NCBI RefSeq assembly: GCF_900111005.1
Contig: NZ_FOFV01000010.1
Coordinates: 283,979-347,978, forward strand
DNA from: Lentzea albida
GTDB lineage: Bacteria; Actinomycetota; Actinomycetes; Mycobacteriales; Pseudonocardiaceae
DNA length: 64,000 bases
Direction: 5' to 3'
Shown: positions 48,449 through 57,329 of the stretch, piece by piece
Layout of the letters: the number at the start of each line of letters is the position of its first letter
Position numbering within the stretch: the stretch's first letter is position 1
The notes under the pieces: generated by a model
Databases searched by the model: none
What the model saw: only the letters and a program-made list of their open reading frames with translations
Told to the model about the DNA's origin: nothing
Translations under genes and position numbers: made by a program

Positions 48449-49394
48449 CCTTCAGGCCGAGGCGGAGCGCGTCGATCTCGTCGGCGAACATCCGGCGCGT
48501 GATCGCCGCGCTCTCGACCAGCGCCGTGCCGTGGAACGTGGCGGGGTAGAGGCGCAGCTCGGTCGCCACGCCCGCGTGGGCGAGGCGCCGGGCGTACTCC
48601 ATGCCCTCGTCGCGCAGCGGGTCGTACTGGCACACGGTGACGAAGGCGGGCGGAAGGCCCGAGAGGTCGGTCGCGCGGGCGGGTGCGGCGTAGGGCGAGA
48701 CGTCCTCGCCGCCCCGCTCGCCGCCGAGGTAGGCGGTCCAGCTGTAGATCGCGTTGGGGCGGTTCCACAGCGGGGTGTCGACGTAGTCCCGCATCGACTC
48801 GGTGTCGAGGCGGTCGTCGAGCTCGGGGATGCCGAGGTACTGGAAGGCGAGCGCGGGGCCGCCGCGGTCGCGCGAGAGCAGCACCGTTCCGGCGGCGAGC
48901 CCACCACCGGCGCTCTCGCCGCCGACACCGAGGCGTGCGGGGTCGATGCCCAGCTCGTCCGCCTTGGCCGCCGTCCACACCAGGGCCGCGTAGCAGTCCT
49001 CGACCGGTGCCGGGAACGGGTTCTCCGGCGCCAGCCGGTAGTCGACGGACACGATCACGATGTCGAGCTCGTCGAGGATCTTCTTCGCGTGCGCGTCGAA
49101 CATCTCGACGCTGCCGACGATGAACCCGCCGCCGTGGATGTAGACCAGGCCCGGCACGGGGTTCTCGGTACCGGCGCGGCGGTAGACCCGCACCCGGACG
49201 TCGGGGGCGCCGGACGGGCCGGGGACCGTCTCGTCGCGGACGTCGATCTGGTTGACCGGCTCGTAGACCGGCATGAGGTGGGCCAGCTCGGACTGCTGGG
49301 AACGGGCGAACGCCACGGCCTCGTTGCTGGTCATGTCGAACTGCGGCAGCATGTCGAGCCAGGGCAGGACTTCGGGATCGATGTCGTAGCTCAT
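48432..49394 (-). CDS. alpha/beta-hydrolase esterase, hormone-sensitive-lipase family
   Basis: A 320-residue cytoplasmic esterase (family IV type). Oxyanion motif HGGGFIVGS, nucleophile elbow VGGESAGGG, Asp in VCQYDPLRDEG and His in ATFHGTAL. GAGGAT lies 8 bases before the ATG. Divergent from a PucR-like regulator, which may control it. No signal peptide, so unlikely to be part of the extracellular hydrolase set. Confidence 0.91.
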   Translation of the reverse strand: MSYDIDPEVLPWLDMLPQFDMTSNEAVAFARSQQSELAHLMPVYEPVNQIDVRDETVPGPSGAPDVRVRVYRRAGTENPVPGLVYIHGGGFIVGSVEMFDAHAKKILDELDIVIVSVDYRLAPENPFPAPVEDCYAALVWTAAKADELGIDPARLGVGGESAGGGLAAGTVLLSRDRGGPALAFQYLGIPELDDRLDTESMRDYVDTPLWNRPNAIYSWTAYLGGERGGEDVSPYAAPARATDLSGLPPAFVTVCQYDPLRDEGMEYARRLAHAGVATELRLYPATFHGTALVESAAITRRMFADEIDALRLGLKVTDSR

Positions 49395-49492
49395 GTCGTT
49401 GATCCTCGGCTCGGTGCGGCGGTGCGGGCAGCCGACACGTGGCGGGTGATTCGCGTCTCTCTCCAGCCACCTGTCGGGGCTATGGTGTCTGA

Positions 49493-50485
49493 ATGAGAGG
49501 TTTGCTGCTGAGGCTGTCCGGGCTGGACGCCGACGCCGAGAGCGCCGTGAGGGTGATCGGTTTCTTCGATCGCCTGATCACCGAGCGCGCGAGCCTCGAC
49601 ACGTTGGTGCGCAGCACGTCCGAGCTCGCGGGCTGCCCGGTCGGCCTGCACGCGCCCGGCCAGGGCCTCTCGCTGCGCGCCGACGCCGGCGGTGCCGTCA
49701 CGGCGGGTCCGGTGCCCGCACGCGCCGCGGTCCGCCCGCTGGAAGGCGGCGTGCAGGTCTGGGTCGCGCGGGAGGGTGCTGCGGTTCCGCTCGACGACAT
49801 GCTGCTCGAACGGTTCGCGATCGCCGCCGCCGTGCTCCTGGAGCACTCGAGCGTGCCGCTGCCGGAGCTGGGCGACCCCGCGCTCATCGAGCTGGTCCTC
49901 TCGGAAAGCGTTGGCACGGCGGAACGTTCCCGCGCCCTGCACCTGCTCGGCATCGCCGCCACCGCCCCGGTGCGCGTGCTTGCGTCGACGGGGGAGGTGC
50001 CAGGACGGTCGGTGGTGCTGGGGAACGTGCGGGCGACGTTGACCGCCGACGTGCCGGAAACGCGCGGCCGGCTCGGCGTCGGACCCCTGCTGCCCGCGAT
50101 GGACGCGGCGAAGTCGTGGCAGGGCGCGCGAACGGCGCTGCGGTACACATCGGACGGTGAGCCGGTGGTGTGGTGGGAGAAGCTCGGCAGCCTCGGGCTG
50201 CTGGCCGAACGTCTCACGCCCGCGGACGTCTCGGCGCTGCCCGACGTGGCCGCGCTCGACCGCCTGGCCGGCGAGCCGGGCATGATCGCGATGCTGGACG
50301 CGGTGTGCGCCACCGGTTCGCTGCGCAAGGCGGCGACGGTGCTGCACCGCCACCACAGCACGATGACGGCCCGGCTGGCACGCGCCGAGTCGGTGCTGGG
50401 GTTCGGTCTCGACGAGGCGCACGGCCGGTTCCGGTTGCACCTGGCGCTGATGTTGCGGCGGCTGCGGGAGAACGCGTCCGACTAG
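49493..50485 (+). CDS. PucR-type transcriptional regulator
   Basis: A 330-residue regulator with the PucR C-terminal helix-turn-helix (MLDAVCATGSLRKAATVLHRHHSTMTARLARAESVLGF, about 268-305) after a GAF/PucR-like N-terminal half. The ATG is 6 bases after TATGGT with no ribosome-binding site, fitting a leaderless message. Divergent from the esterase gene across about 100 bases; a local regulator of that esterase is the simplest reading. Confidence 0.82.
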   Translation: MRGLLLRLSGLDADAESAVRVIGFFDRLITERASLDTLVRSTSELAGCPVGLHAPGQGLSLRADAGGAVTAGPVPARAAVRPLEGGVQVWVAREGAAVPLDDMLLERFAIAAAVLLEHSSVPLPELGDPALIELVLSESVGTAERSRALHLLGIAATAPVRVLASTGEVPGRSVVLGNVRATLTADVPETRGRLGVGPLLPAMDAAKSWQGARTALRYTSDGEPVVWWEKLGSLGLLAERLTPADVSALPDVAALDRLAGEPGMIAMLDAVCATGSLRKAATVLHRHHSTMTARLARAESVLGFGLDEAHGRFRLHLALMLRRLRENASD

Positions 50486-50639
50486 TCCGTGGGTGTGCGG
50501 TTGTCGCGTTCCAGCGGGGTTGGTCGCGTCTGGTTGGTCGGGTCGCGTTGCGTGGCCTGGTTGCGCGGGTCTTGACGAGTGTTGGGGTGCACCGGCTCCC
50601 AAAGCAGCACAGTTCAGACGGCTCGCTGCGCATCGCCAC

Positions 50640-50775
50640 GGTGGATGCGTGGTCGGCCTTGTGCGGGTGGGCGCCGGGTGGCACCGCTCGCCAGGACTGC
50701 GTGCGTGGTTGCGGTGCGTGGGCGAGTGCGGGTGGTACCGCGCGCCGGGCTTGCGTGCGTGGTTGCGGCGGGTGG
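50640..50775. repeat. 54-bp tandem duplication
   Basis: The segment containing TGCGTGCGTGGTTGCGG occurs twice, 54 bases apart (core starts 50701 and 50755), together with matching flanks (GGGTGGYACCGC). It sits in the 331-base gap between the PucR-like gene and the TetR gene, in which I see no gene or terminator. Confidence 0.6.
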
Positions 50776-50816
50776 CGCCTGCGGTCCGCCCCCAGCTCGA
50801 CCGCACGACCGTCGGA

Positions 50817-51467
50817 CTAACCGCTGACCGGCGCCTGCCACAACCCGACCAGCGCGTCGACCAGCCCCGTGGCGGCGTCGTGCCAGCTGGCCCGCGGCGT
50901 GCGCGTGTTCTCGGCGAGGGCGCGCTCCCGTTCGGCGATCATGTGCACGAGCAGCTGGCGCGCCATGTCGTGGCGTTCTGCCCGCACGTCGTCCGGCAGG
51001 TCGGTCAGGCACGCGTTCAGGCCCGCCAGAATCCTCACCTGCGAGGGTGACGAGCGCGTCTCCTCGATGATGATCGGCCGCAGGGTCGGGTCGGTCATCA
51101 CCTGTGCGCCGAAGCGGGCGAACCAGGTGGGGCTGCCCACCTCGTCCAGGTGCACAGTGACCGGGCGGACCAGGCAGTCGAGCCAGTCGCGCAGGCCGGG
51201 GGAGGTGCCGAGGCCGGCGACCATGCGCTGCCGGATCTCCTCGACGTGGGCCAGGTGCTTGCGCGCGATGGCGCGGACCAGGTCGGCCTTGGTGCCGAAG
51301 TGGTAGCCGACGGCGGTGTTGTTGCCCTGTCCGGCCGCCTCGCTGACCTGGCGGTTCGACACTGCCACCACGCCGTGCTCGGCGAACAGGCGCTCGGCCG
51401 CCGTGAGGATCAGCTCGCGGGTGGCGTGCGCGCGCTCCGCCCTGGACTGGCTCTCCACCTTGTTCAT
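50817..51467 (-). CDS. TetR-family repressor
   Basis: A 216-residue regulator. ATG start preceded by AGAGG at 5 bases. HTH about 14-58 (ELILTAAERLFAEHGVVAVSNRQVSEAAGQGNNTAVGYHFG); the GYHFGTK ending is typical. Divergent from an MFS exporter gene, and a 20-bp dyad overlaps the exporter's -10 box, so it very likely represses efflux until a drug-like ligand binds. Confidence 0.9.
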   Translation of the reverse strand: MNKVESQSRAERAHATRELILTAAERLFAEHGVVAVSNRQVSEAAGQGNNTAVGYHFGTKADLVRAIARKHLAHVEEIRQRMVAGLGTSPGLRDWLDCLVRPVTVHLDEVGSPTWFARFGAQVMTDPTLRPIIIEETRSSPSQVRILAGLNACLTDLPDDVRAERHDMARQLLVHMIAERERALAENTRTPRASWHDAATGLVDALVGLWQAPVSG

Positions 51468-51515
51468 CGTCACCTCTGTTCCGGACATCCGGGACATCCT
51501 TGCACCGCTCGATGT

Positions 51516-51535
51516 TAAGTCAAGTGACTGACTTA
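51516..51535. promoter_or_regulatory. TetR-type operator TAAGTCA-N6-TGACTTA
   Basis: Perfect 7-bp arms. Its right arm overlaps the TAGACT -10 box (51534-51539) of the MFS gene, so bound repressor would occlude the promoter. Confidence 0.78.
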
Positions 51536-51539
51536 GACT
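51534..51539 (+). promoter_or_regulatory. -10 element TAGACT of leaderless MFS promoter
   Basis: TAGACT lies exactly 7 bases before GTG 51547, and there is no ribosome-binding site. Confidence 0.55.
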
Positions 51540-51546
51540 CGGGGGC

Positions 51547-52923
51547 GTGCTCCTCGAAGAAACGCGTCCGGTGACGCGCCCGAACGTCGTCGTGGCGGTG
51601 CTCGCGGCGGGCGGCATCGTCGTCTCGTTGATGCAGACCCTCGTCATCCCGCTGCTGCCGAGGTTCCCGCAGCTCCTGGGCTCGTCGCCCGGCGACACGA
51701 CGTGGGTGATCACCTCGACGCTGCTGGCCAGCGCTGTCGCGACGCCTGTCATCGGGCGGCTCGGCGACATGTACGGCAAGCGGCGGATGTTGCTGGTCAG
51801 CCTGCTGATGGTGGTCGTGGGCTCGGTGATCGGGGCGCTGAGCCACTCGCTGGTGCCGCTGATCGTGGGGCGCGTGGTGCAGGGCATGGCGGTCGGCGTC
51901 ATCCCGCTCGGCATCAGCATCATGCGCGACGAACTGCCGAGGGAGCGGTTGGCCGGCGCGACCGCGCTGATGAGCGCCTCGCTCGGCGTCGGTGGCGCGC
52001 TCGGCCTGCCCGCGGCGGCGTTGCTGGTCGAGCAGAGCGACTGGCACATGCTGTTCTGGACGTCGGCGGGAGCGGGCGTGCTGGCCGTGGCGGCGGTGCT
52101 GATCTGGGTGCCGGAGTCGCCGGTGCGCAGCGGCGGCCGGTTCGACCTGCTCGGCGCGGTCGGGCTCTCGGTCGCGCTGATCAGTCTGCTGCTCGGCGTG
52201 TCGAAGGCGTCGGAGTGGAGCGGCGGCGCGGTCACGGGCCTGTTCCTGGTGGCGGCCCTGGTGCTCGGCCTGTGGGGCTGGTGGGAGCTGAGGTCGTCCC
52301 AGCCGCTGGTCGACCTGCGCACCACGGTCCGGCGTCAGGTGCTGCTCACGAACATCGCGTCGGTGTCGTTCGCGTTCGCCCTCTTCGCGCAGTCGCTGGT
52401 GCTGCCGCAGGTCCTGCAGCTGCCGGCCTCGACGGGTCACGGCCTCGGGCAGTCGTTGCTCGTCACGGGCCTGGTGCTGGTGCCGTCCGGACTGGTCATG
52501 ATGGCGACGGCGCCGGTGTCCGCCCGCATCTCGAACGCCCGCGGCCCGCGCGTCACGCTGATCATGGGCGCGCTCGTCGTCGCCTTCGGTTACGCCGTGG
52601 GCATCTTCATGCTGACGTCGATCTGGCAGCTCGTGGTCGTCTCGGCCGTGATCGGTGCCGGCATCGGCCTCGGGTACGGCGCGATGCCGGCCCTGATCAT
52701 GGGCGCCGTGCCGACGTCGGAGACGGCCGCGGCCAACAGCCTCAACTCGCTGATGCGCGCCATCGGCACGTCGGTGTCGAGCGCGGTGGCGGGCGTCGTG
52801 CTGACGCAGGTGGGCGCGCCGTTCAGCTTCCAGCTGATCATGGGGCTGGGCGCCGCGACCGCGTTGCTGGCAGTCGTGGTCGCGACGTTCATCCCCGCGC
52901 GTCAGGCGCGCCCGGTCAGCTGA
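51547..52923 (+). CDS. MFS drug efflux transporter (DHA2 type)
   Basis: A 458-residue membrane protein with about 14 hydrophobic segments. Motif A-like GRLGDMYGKRRM after the second segment and GRVVQGMAVGVIPLGISIMRDELP (motif B/C region) identify a drug:proton antiporter of the DHA2 group. GTG start on a leaderless message. Regulated by the divergent TetR protein. The 3' end overlaps the convergent hydrolase gene by 8 bases. Substrate unknown. Confidence 0.92.
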   Translation: MLLEETRPVTRPNVVVAVLAAGGIVVSLMQTLVIPLLPRFPQLLGSSPGDTTWVITSTLLASAVATPVIGRLGDMYGKRRMLLVSLLMVVVGSVIGALSHSLVPLIVGRVVQGMAVGVIPLGISIMRDELPRERLAGATALMSASLGVGGALGLPAAALLVEQSDWHMLFWTSAGAGVLAVAAVLIWVPESPVRSGGRFDLLGAVGLSVALISLLLGVSKASEWSGGAVTGLFLVAALVLGLWGWWELRSSQPLVDLRTTVRRQVLLTNIASVSFAFALFAQSLVLPQVLQLPASTGHGLGQSLLVTGLVLVPSGLVMMATAPVSARISNARGPRVTLIMGALVVAFGYAVGIFMLTSIWQLVVVSAVIGAGIGLGYGAMPALIMGAVPTSETAAANSLNSLMRAIGTSVSSAVAGVVLTQVGAPFSFQLIMGLGAATALLAVVVATFIPARQARPVS

Positions 52924-53860
52924 AGAAACGGGTGATCTCGCGGGCGACGACGTCCGGCTGCTCCTCGGTGAGCCAGTGGCCGGACCCGTCGACCCGCACG
53001 ACCTCGGGCCGCTCCGCGACGTTCGGCAGCGCCGCCACGAACTGGTCGTAGGACAGGACCGACGCCAGCCCCAGCACCGGCGGCGTGAGCTTGGCGTAGG
53101 TCTTGCCGTCCGCGATGTCCTGCTGGAACGCCTGGTACCAGCCGTTGCCCGCGCGGATGGCGTCCGGGGAGTCGTAGGCCCGCGCGTAGATCTGGCGCGT
53201 CCGCTCGTCGATCGCGGACGGCGTGAACGCGGTGTTCGCGAACAGCCAGTCGAGCAGGTGCCGGAACCGGCCGGTGAGCAACTGCTCCGGAAGCTGCTGG
53301 ACCTGGTTGAACGCGAACCACCACGGCGTGAAGCCACCGGGTGGGGGCAGCAGCGGGAGCTGGTAGAAGCTCTCGTCGGGGTGCAGCACGTCGAGGAACG
53401 CCGCCTTCGCGGTGGCCTCGGGGAAGTTCGCGGCGAACGAGAACGCCGTCATGGCACCGATGTCGTGCCCGACGACGCCCACCTGGTCGTACCCGAGCCT
53501 GCGCACCAGCTCGCGGACGTCGGTCGCCATCGTCTTCTTGTCGAACCCGCCGCGCGGCTTCTCCGACGAGCCCTGTCCTCGCAGGTCGACGGCGATGACG
53601 CGGAACTTCTCCGCCAGCGCGGGCATGATCTTGTGGAACGTCCACCAGGTCTCCGGCCAGCCCGGCAGCAGCACGAGCGGTGCGCCCCGGCCGCCCGTGA
53701 CGTAGTGCAGGCGCACCCCGTTGACCTGCGTGTGGTTGTGCCGGAAGCCCGGGAGGTCCGGCTCCTTCGGGCTCCCGGCTCCGGCCGTTCCCGTGCCCAT
53801 CGCGAGTGCGGCGCCCGCACCCAGCGCGAACACGCTGCGTCTGTTCAGCTCCATGTCCAT
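52916..53860 (-). CDS. Tat-exported epoxide-hydrolase-like alpha/beta hydrolase
   Basis: A 314-residue hydrolase whose N-terminus carries a twin-arginine signal (LNRRSVFALGAGAALAMG), so it is exported folded. Catalytic landmarks: LPGWPETWWTF (HGxP-like oxyanion loop), nucleophile Asp in VGVVGHDIGAMTAFSF, His in VDGSGHWLTEEQP. Epoxide hydrolases and haloalkane dehalogenases share this Asp nucleophile; the WPETWW motif favours epoxide hydrolase. Start chosen at the ATG before MELNRRS; a longer start upstream is possible. A 29-bp dyad lies just upstream. Confidence 0.85.
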   Translation of the reverse strand: MDMELNRRSVFALGAGAALAMGTGTAGAGSPKEPDLPGFRHNHTQVNGVRLHYVTGGRGAPLVLLPGWPETWWTFHKIMPALAEKFRVIAVDLRGQGSSEKPRGGFDKKTMATDVRELVRRLGYDQVGVVGHDIGAMTAFSFAANFPEATAKAAFLDVLHPDESFYQLPLLPPPGGFTPWWFAFNQVQQLPEQLLTGRFRHLLDWLFANTAFTPSAIDERTRQIYARAYDSPDAIRAGNGWYQAFQQDIADGKTYAKLTPPVLGLASVLSYDQFVAALPNVAERPEVVRVDGSGHWLTEEQPDVVAREITRFFS

Positions 53861-53871
53861 CGGCCCCCAGC

Positions 53872-53900
53872 CTCTGTTCGGAGCGGACATCCGAACAGAG
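53872..53900. promoter_or_regulatory. inverted repeat CTCTGTTCGGA-N7-TCCGAACAGAG
   Basis: Perfect 11-bp arms between the NAD kinase stop and the hydrolase start. It could be an operator of the hydrolase gene or the terminator of nadK; position does not discriminate. Confidence 0.55.
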
Positions 53901-53913
53901 CGGCCGACCGGCG

Positions 53914-54765
53914 TCAACCCAGCTCGGCGGAGTCCGTGAGCCGCAGTTTGCGCCGCGCCCGCTGGTAGAACGTGGTCATCCCGAGCCTCACCACCCGAGC
54001 GGCGGCGGCGCGGCCGCGCAACGACACCCGCTGGCCCGGCTCGACGTAGCCCGCGACCTGGCCGTCCACCTCGACCGCCAGGCGGCCGCTCGACGGCAGC
54101 AGGTCCAGCTCCACGTCGTCGTTGACCGAGAGCACGACCCCGCGGCTGTAGGCGGAGTGCGGGGCGGCCGGGGTGACGAGCAGGGCCTCGACGGACGGGC
54201 TGGTGATCGGGCCGCCCGCCGAGAAGCTGTACGCGGTGGAGCCGGTCGGGGTGGCGACGATGACGGCGTCGGCGGCGTAGCTGACGAACGGCTGGCCCGC
54301 CACGCGTACGGCCACCCGTGCGCCGCCCTCACCGGGGATGCGGACGACGGCGACGTCGTTGAACGCCGTGACCTTCTGGCCCTGGAACTCCGCGTCGACG
54401 GCCAGGCGCGGCTCGACGGTGAAGTCGTGGGCGTCGATGGCGGACAGGGCCGCGGGCAGGTCCGGGACGTCGACCTCGGCCAGGAAGCCGAGTCTGCCCA
54501 GGTTGACGCCCAGGACGGGGGCGCGTTCGCCGTCGGCCAGGCGCATGGCGCGCAGCATCGTGCCGTCGCCGCCGAGGCTCACGACCAGGTCGGCGCGGCG
54601 GCCCAGCTCCTCCGCTGTGACCGGGGTGGCCTCGCAGCGCAGGCGCTGGATCTCGTCGGAGATGCCGAGGATCTCGACACCGCGGTTGGTCGCCCAGCCG
54701 AGGACGGCCTCGACCGCGGCGGCGGAGTCTCGTTGCGGGTGCAGCACCAGGCCGGCGGCGTGCAC
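53914..54765 (-). CDS. nadK: NAD kinase
   Basis: Phosphorylates NAD to NADP. 283 residues with the kinase motif VSLGGDGTMLRAMRLA, NLGRLGFLAEV, the acidic FNDVAVVRI segment and the glycine-rich TPTGSTAYSFSAGGP. GTG start. The protein has the usual family length, though the active-site NDVAVVR replaces the common NEVVV; an actinomycete may carry more than one NAD kinase, so this could be the secondary copy. Confidence 0.92.
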   Translation of the reverse strand: MHAAGLVLHPQRDSAAAVEAVLGWATNRGVEILGISDEIQRLRCEATPVTAEELGRRADLVVSLGGDGTMLRAMRLADGERAPVLGVNLGRLGFLAEVDVPDLPAALSAIDAHDFTVEPRLAVDAEFQGQKVTAFNDVAVVRIPGEGGARVAVRVAGQPFVSYAADAVIVATPTGSTAYSFSAGGPITSPSVEALLVTPAAPHSAYSRGVVLSVNDDVELDLLPSSGRLAVEVDGQVAGYVEPGQRVSLRGRAAAARVVRLGMTTFYQRARRKLRLTDSAELG

Positions 54766-54906
54766 GTCAGGTCGTCCTCAGTCTCGTCACGGCTCCAGTC
54801 TGCCGAATTTCGGCGGCGGGCGTGGCGGTGAGGAGGAGTCCGCAGTGGACTCGCGTTCGCAGGTCGGCGGCATGACCATCCTGTCAGCCGATCCGGTCCC
54901 GCGCGC

Positions 54907-56028
54907 TCAGCCGCAGAACTGCCTGATCGTGCCGGTCAGGACGTCCGTGAGGCGGTCCAGCGACGCCAGGTCGACGTACTCGGTGGCCGCGTGGGCGCCC
55001 GCGCCGTCGACGCCGAACAGCAGGCACGGGATGCCGGCGCGGTCCAGCAGGGCGCAATCGGTCCAGAACGGCTCGGCGCGGAGGACCGGCGGTTCTCCCA
55101 GGTTCGAGATGAGCGTGCGGACGATCTCCGCGTCCGGGTCGGCCTCGAACGGGTCCCTCGCCAGGCCGCGGGTGAGCGTGGCGCGGAAGTCCGGGACCGC
55201 GGCGGTGAGGTGGCCGAGGATCGTCCGCAGCTCGTCCTCGGCCTGCTGCGGGAACTCGCCGGGGACCGTGCGGCGTTCGAGGGTGATCCTGCACGCCGAA
55301 GGGTAGGTGGAGGCCTCCTCGCCACCGCTGATCAGGGACGCGTGGACCGTGCCGGTCCCGAGCAGGGGGTGCTTCGGGCCGTTCGCGAGGTCGGCTCCGA
55401 GCTGCTCCAGCGCGACGAGGAAGTGGCCCGCCTTGGCAATGGCGTCGACGCCCAGCTCCGGTCGTGAGCCGTGGGCCGCCCTGCCTCCTACCTCGATCTC
55501 GAACCATACGAAACCCTTGTGCGCCAGCGTGACCTCGAGGTGGCTGGGTTCGGTGACGATGGCGGCGTCGGCGGTGAAGTGGCGGAGCACCTCTTCCGTG
55601 CCGAAGCTGCCGTGCTCCTCGTCGGCGACGCACGCGACGATGACGTCGCCTCGCAGCGGGCGTTCGGTGGCTCGGGCGGCGGCGACCATCATGGCCGCGA
55701 TCCCGCCCTTCATGTCGAACGTGCCGCGGCCGTACATCCTGCCGTCCTGGACGGTCGGCTGGAGCGGGTCGCCGGCGTAGCCCGCCAGGCCCACGGTGTC
55801 GACATGACCGTTGAGCATCAACGACTTCCCGCCGCCGGTGCCCCTCCTGACGGCGACGAGCGACGGTCTGCTGGGGCGTTCCTCCAGGCGGTGGACCTCG
55901 AAGCCGCGGGTCTGGAGCCAGCCGGCGCAGAAGTCGGCGATCCGGCGTTCGCCGTGGCCGCCGGGGACGAGGTCGGGGTTGACGGAGTCGATGGAGATCA
56001 GGTCGGCCAGCAGGTCACGTGGGTTCAC
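54907..56028 (-). CDS. M20-family metallopeptidase / deacylase
   Basis: Zinc-dependent amidohydrolase of the ArgE/DapE/ACY1 family, 373 residues. Metal-site motifs: LNGHVDTVG, GRGTFDMKGGIAAM, CVADEEHGSFGTEE and the late AGAHAATEYVDLASL His. The GTG start overlaps the stop of the upstream PLP enzyme gene (GTGA), so the two are co-translated. The pair may process a modified amino acid such as an N-acyl-diamino compound; substrate cannot be read. Confidence 0.9.
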   Translation of the reverse strand: MNPRDLLADLISIDSVNPDLVPGGHGERRIADFCAGWLQTRGFEVHRLEERPSRPSLVAVRRGTGGGKSLMLNGHVDTVGLAGYAGDPLQPTVQDGRMYGRGTFDMKGGIAAMMVAAARATERPLRGDVIVACVADEEHGSFGTEEVLRHFTADAAIVTEPSHLEVTLAHKGFVWFEIEVGGRAAHGSRPELGVDAIAKAGHFLVALEQLGADLANGPKHPLLGTGTVHASLISGGEEASTYPSACRITLERRTVPGEFPQQAEDELRTILGHLTAAVPDFRATLTRGLARDPFEADPDAEIVRTLISNLGEPPVLRAEPFWTDCALLDRAGIPCLLFGVDGAGAHAATEYVDLASLDRLTDVLTGTIRQFCG

Positions 56029-57002
56029 GGGCGTCCTTCGGTGCTGATGAGAACGGCGGTGCCGATGTCGCCGAGGTCGCTGCGGAGTGCGCGCAGACCC
56101 GCGAGAGGTGCGGCGCCGCACGGTCCGGAGTGGACGTTCAGCGCGTGGAGGTCGTTCATGGCGTTGGTGCATTCGTCATCGGAGATCGCCACGGCTGCGT
56201 CCAGGCCGTGGAGCAGGAACGGCCACGAGGTGGTGGACGGCGTGCCGCAGTTCAGCCCGGCCATGATCGTGTCACCCGTCGGGACGGTGGTGAGCTCGCC
56301 CGCTTCCAGACTGGCGAGGACGCAGGCGGCGCTGTCGGGTTCGACGGAGAGAAGGCGCGTGCGGGACTCACGGCTGCGATAGTGGGTGATCACGGCCTGC
56401 GCGAACGAGCCGACGCCGACCGGGATGACGACGAGATCGGGTTCCTCGTCGAGCTGCTCGTCGATCTCGTGGCACAGGGTGCTGTACCCCTCGACGATCC
56501 AGGACGGGACCTCCTCGTAGCCGGGCCACCCCATGTCCTGCACCAGCACGCCGTCGGCGCCCGCGGCTTCGGCGACCGCGTCGTCGTACGTGCCGTCGAC
56601 CACCGTGACCTGGGCGTTCTCGGCGCGGATGGCCTCGATCGCGTGCTCGGGGACCGTGTTCGGCACGAACACGTGAGCGCGCTGGCCGTGCAGGCGGGCC
56701 ATGCGCGCGACCGCGCGGCCGTGGTTGCCGTCGGTCGCGGTGGTGAGCGTGACCGGGCCCGTTCGCTGCCGGAGGACGCGGTGGACGGCCCAGGACGCGC
56801 CGAGAGCCTTGAAAGCGGGCAGTCCGAGCCGGGAGGATTCGTCCTTGACGAACAAGCGGCCGATCCGGAGCTCCGCGGCGAGCGCCGGCAGCTCGGTCAG
56901 CGGAGTCGGTGCGTAGCCGGGCAGTCCGGAGTGGAACACCCGCACCTCGGTGGGCGCGGGCGGGTACCGGCGGCTGCGGGCTCCTGGCCGCGAGAACGTC
57001 AT
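56025..57002 (-). CDS. PLP-dependent ammonia-lyase (diaminopropionate ammonia-lyase type)
   Basis: Fold-type II PLP enzyme, 325 residues. The PLP lysine is in FVKDESSRLGLPAFKALGAS; other family segments are TTATDGNHGRAVARMARL, VPVGVGSFAQAV-like (VIPVGVGSFAQA) and SVEPDSAACVLAS. This pattern is that of diaminopropionate ammonia-lyases (YgeX), which yield pyruvate and ammonia, though it is shorter than many (about 400) members. Start ATG; coupled to the M20 gene. Related threonine dehydratases are an alternative. Confidence 0.85.
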   Translation of the reverse strand: MTFSRPGARSRRYPPAPTEVRVFHSGLPGYAPTPLTELPALAAELRIGRLFVKDESSRLGLPAFKALGASWAVHRVLRQRTGPVTLTTATDGNHGRAVARMARLHGQRAHVFVPNTVPEHAIEAIRAENAQVTVVDGTYDDAVAEAAGADGVLVQDMGWPGYEEVPSWIVEGYSTLCHEIDEQLDEEPDLVVIPVGVGSFAQAVITHYRSRESRTRLLSVEPDSAACVLASLEAGELTTVPTGDTIMAGLNCGTPSTTSWPFLLHGLDAAVAISDDECTNAMNDLHALNVHSGPCGAAPLAGLRALRSDLGDIGTAVLISTEGRP

Positions 57003-57098
57003 GGAACACAGCGTGCGGTGGCGCGGATCATCGGTCCAGCGCATGTTTTCGACGTTTGTCGGTGGGAGAATCCGACGAGTCGGGGAGGAGGTCGCCGG

Positions 57099-57329
57099 AT
57101 GAGCGACGAGGAGCTGATCGTCGAGTTCGCGCTGGCCCGCCTCGACAACCCCGCCCTCGACCTGGAGGAGGTCGCCGCGCTGGTCGTGCGGCGGGTCGGG
57201 CCGGAGCGCATGGTCGAGTTCGCCGGGCAGACGCTGGTGCACCGCGACGAGTTGCGGGGAGCGGTGTTCCCCGCGGCGGTCGAGCACGTGCTGCGGGTGG
57301 TGCTGACGCTGCGCGGGCCGCGCGACTAG
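57099..57329 (+). CDS. small hypothetical protein
   Basis: A 76-residue acidic, leucine/valine-rich protein with a strong GGGGAGGAGG ribosome-binding site 7 bases before its ATG. Predicted helical (VEFALARLDNPALDLEEVAALVVRRVGPERMVEF). No family recognised. Its TAG stop is shared in a CTAG with the convergent LysR gene stop. Confidence 0.65.
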   Translation: MSDEELIVEFALARLDNPALDLEEVAALVVRRVGPERMVEFAGQTLVHRDELRGAVFPAAVEHVLRVVLTLRGPRD

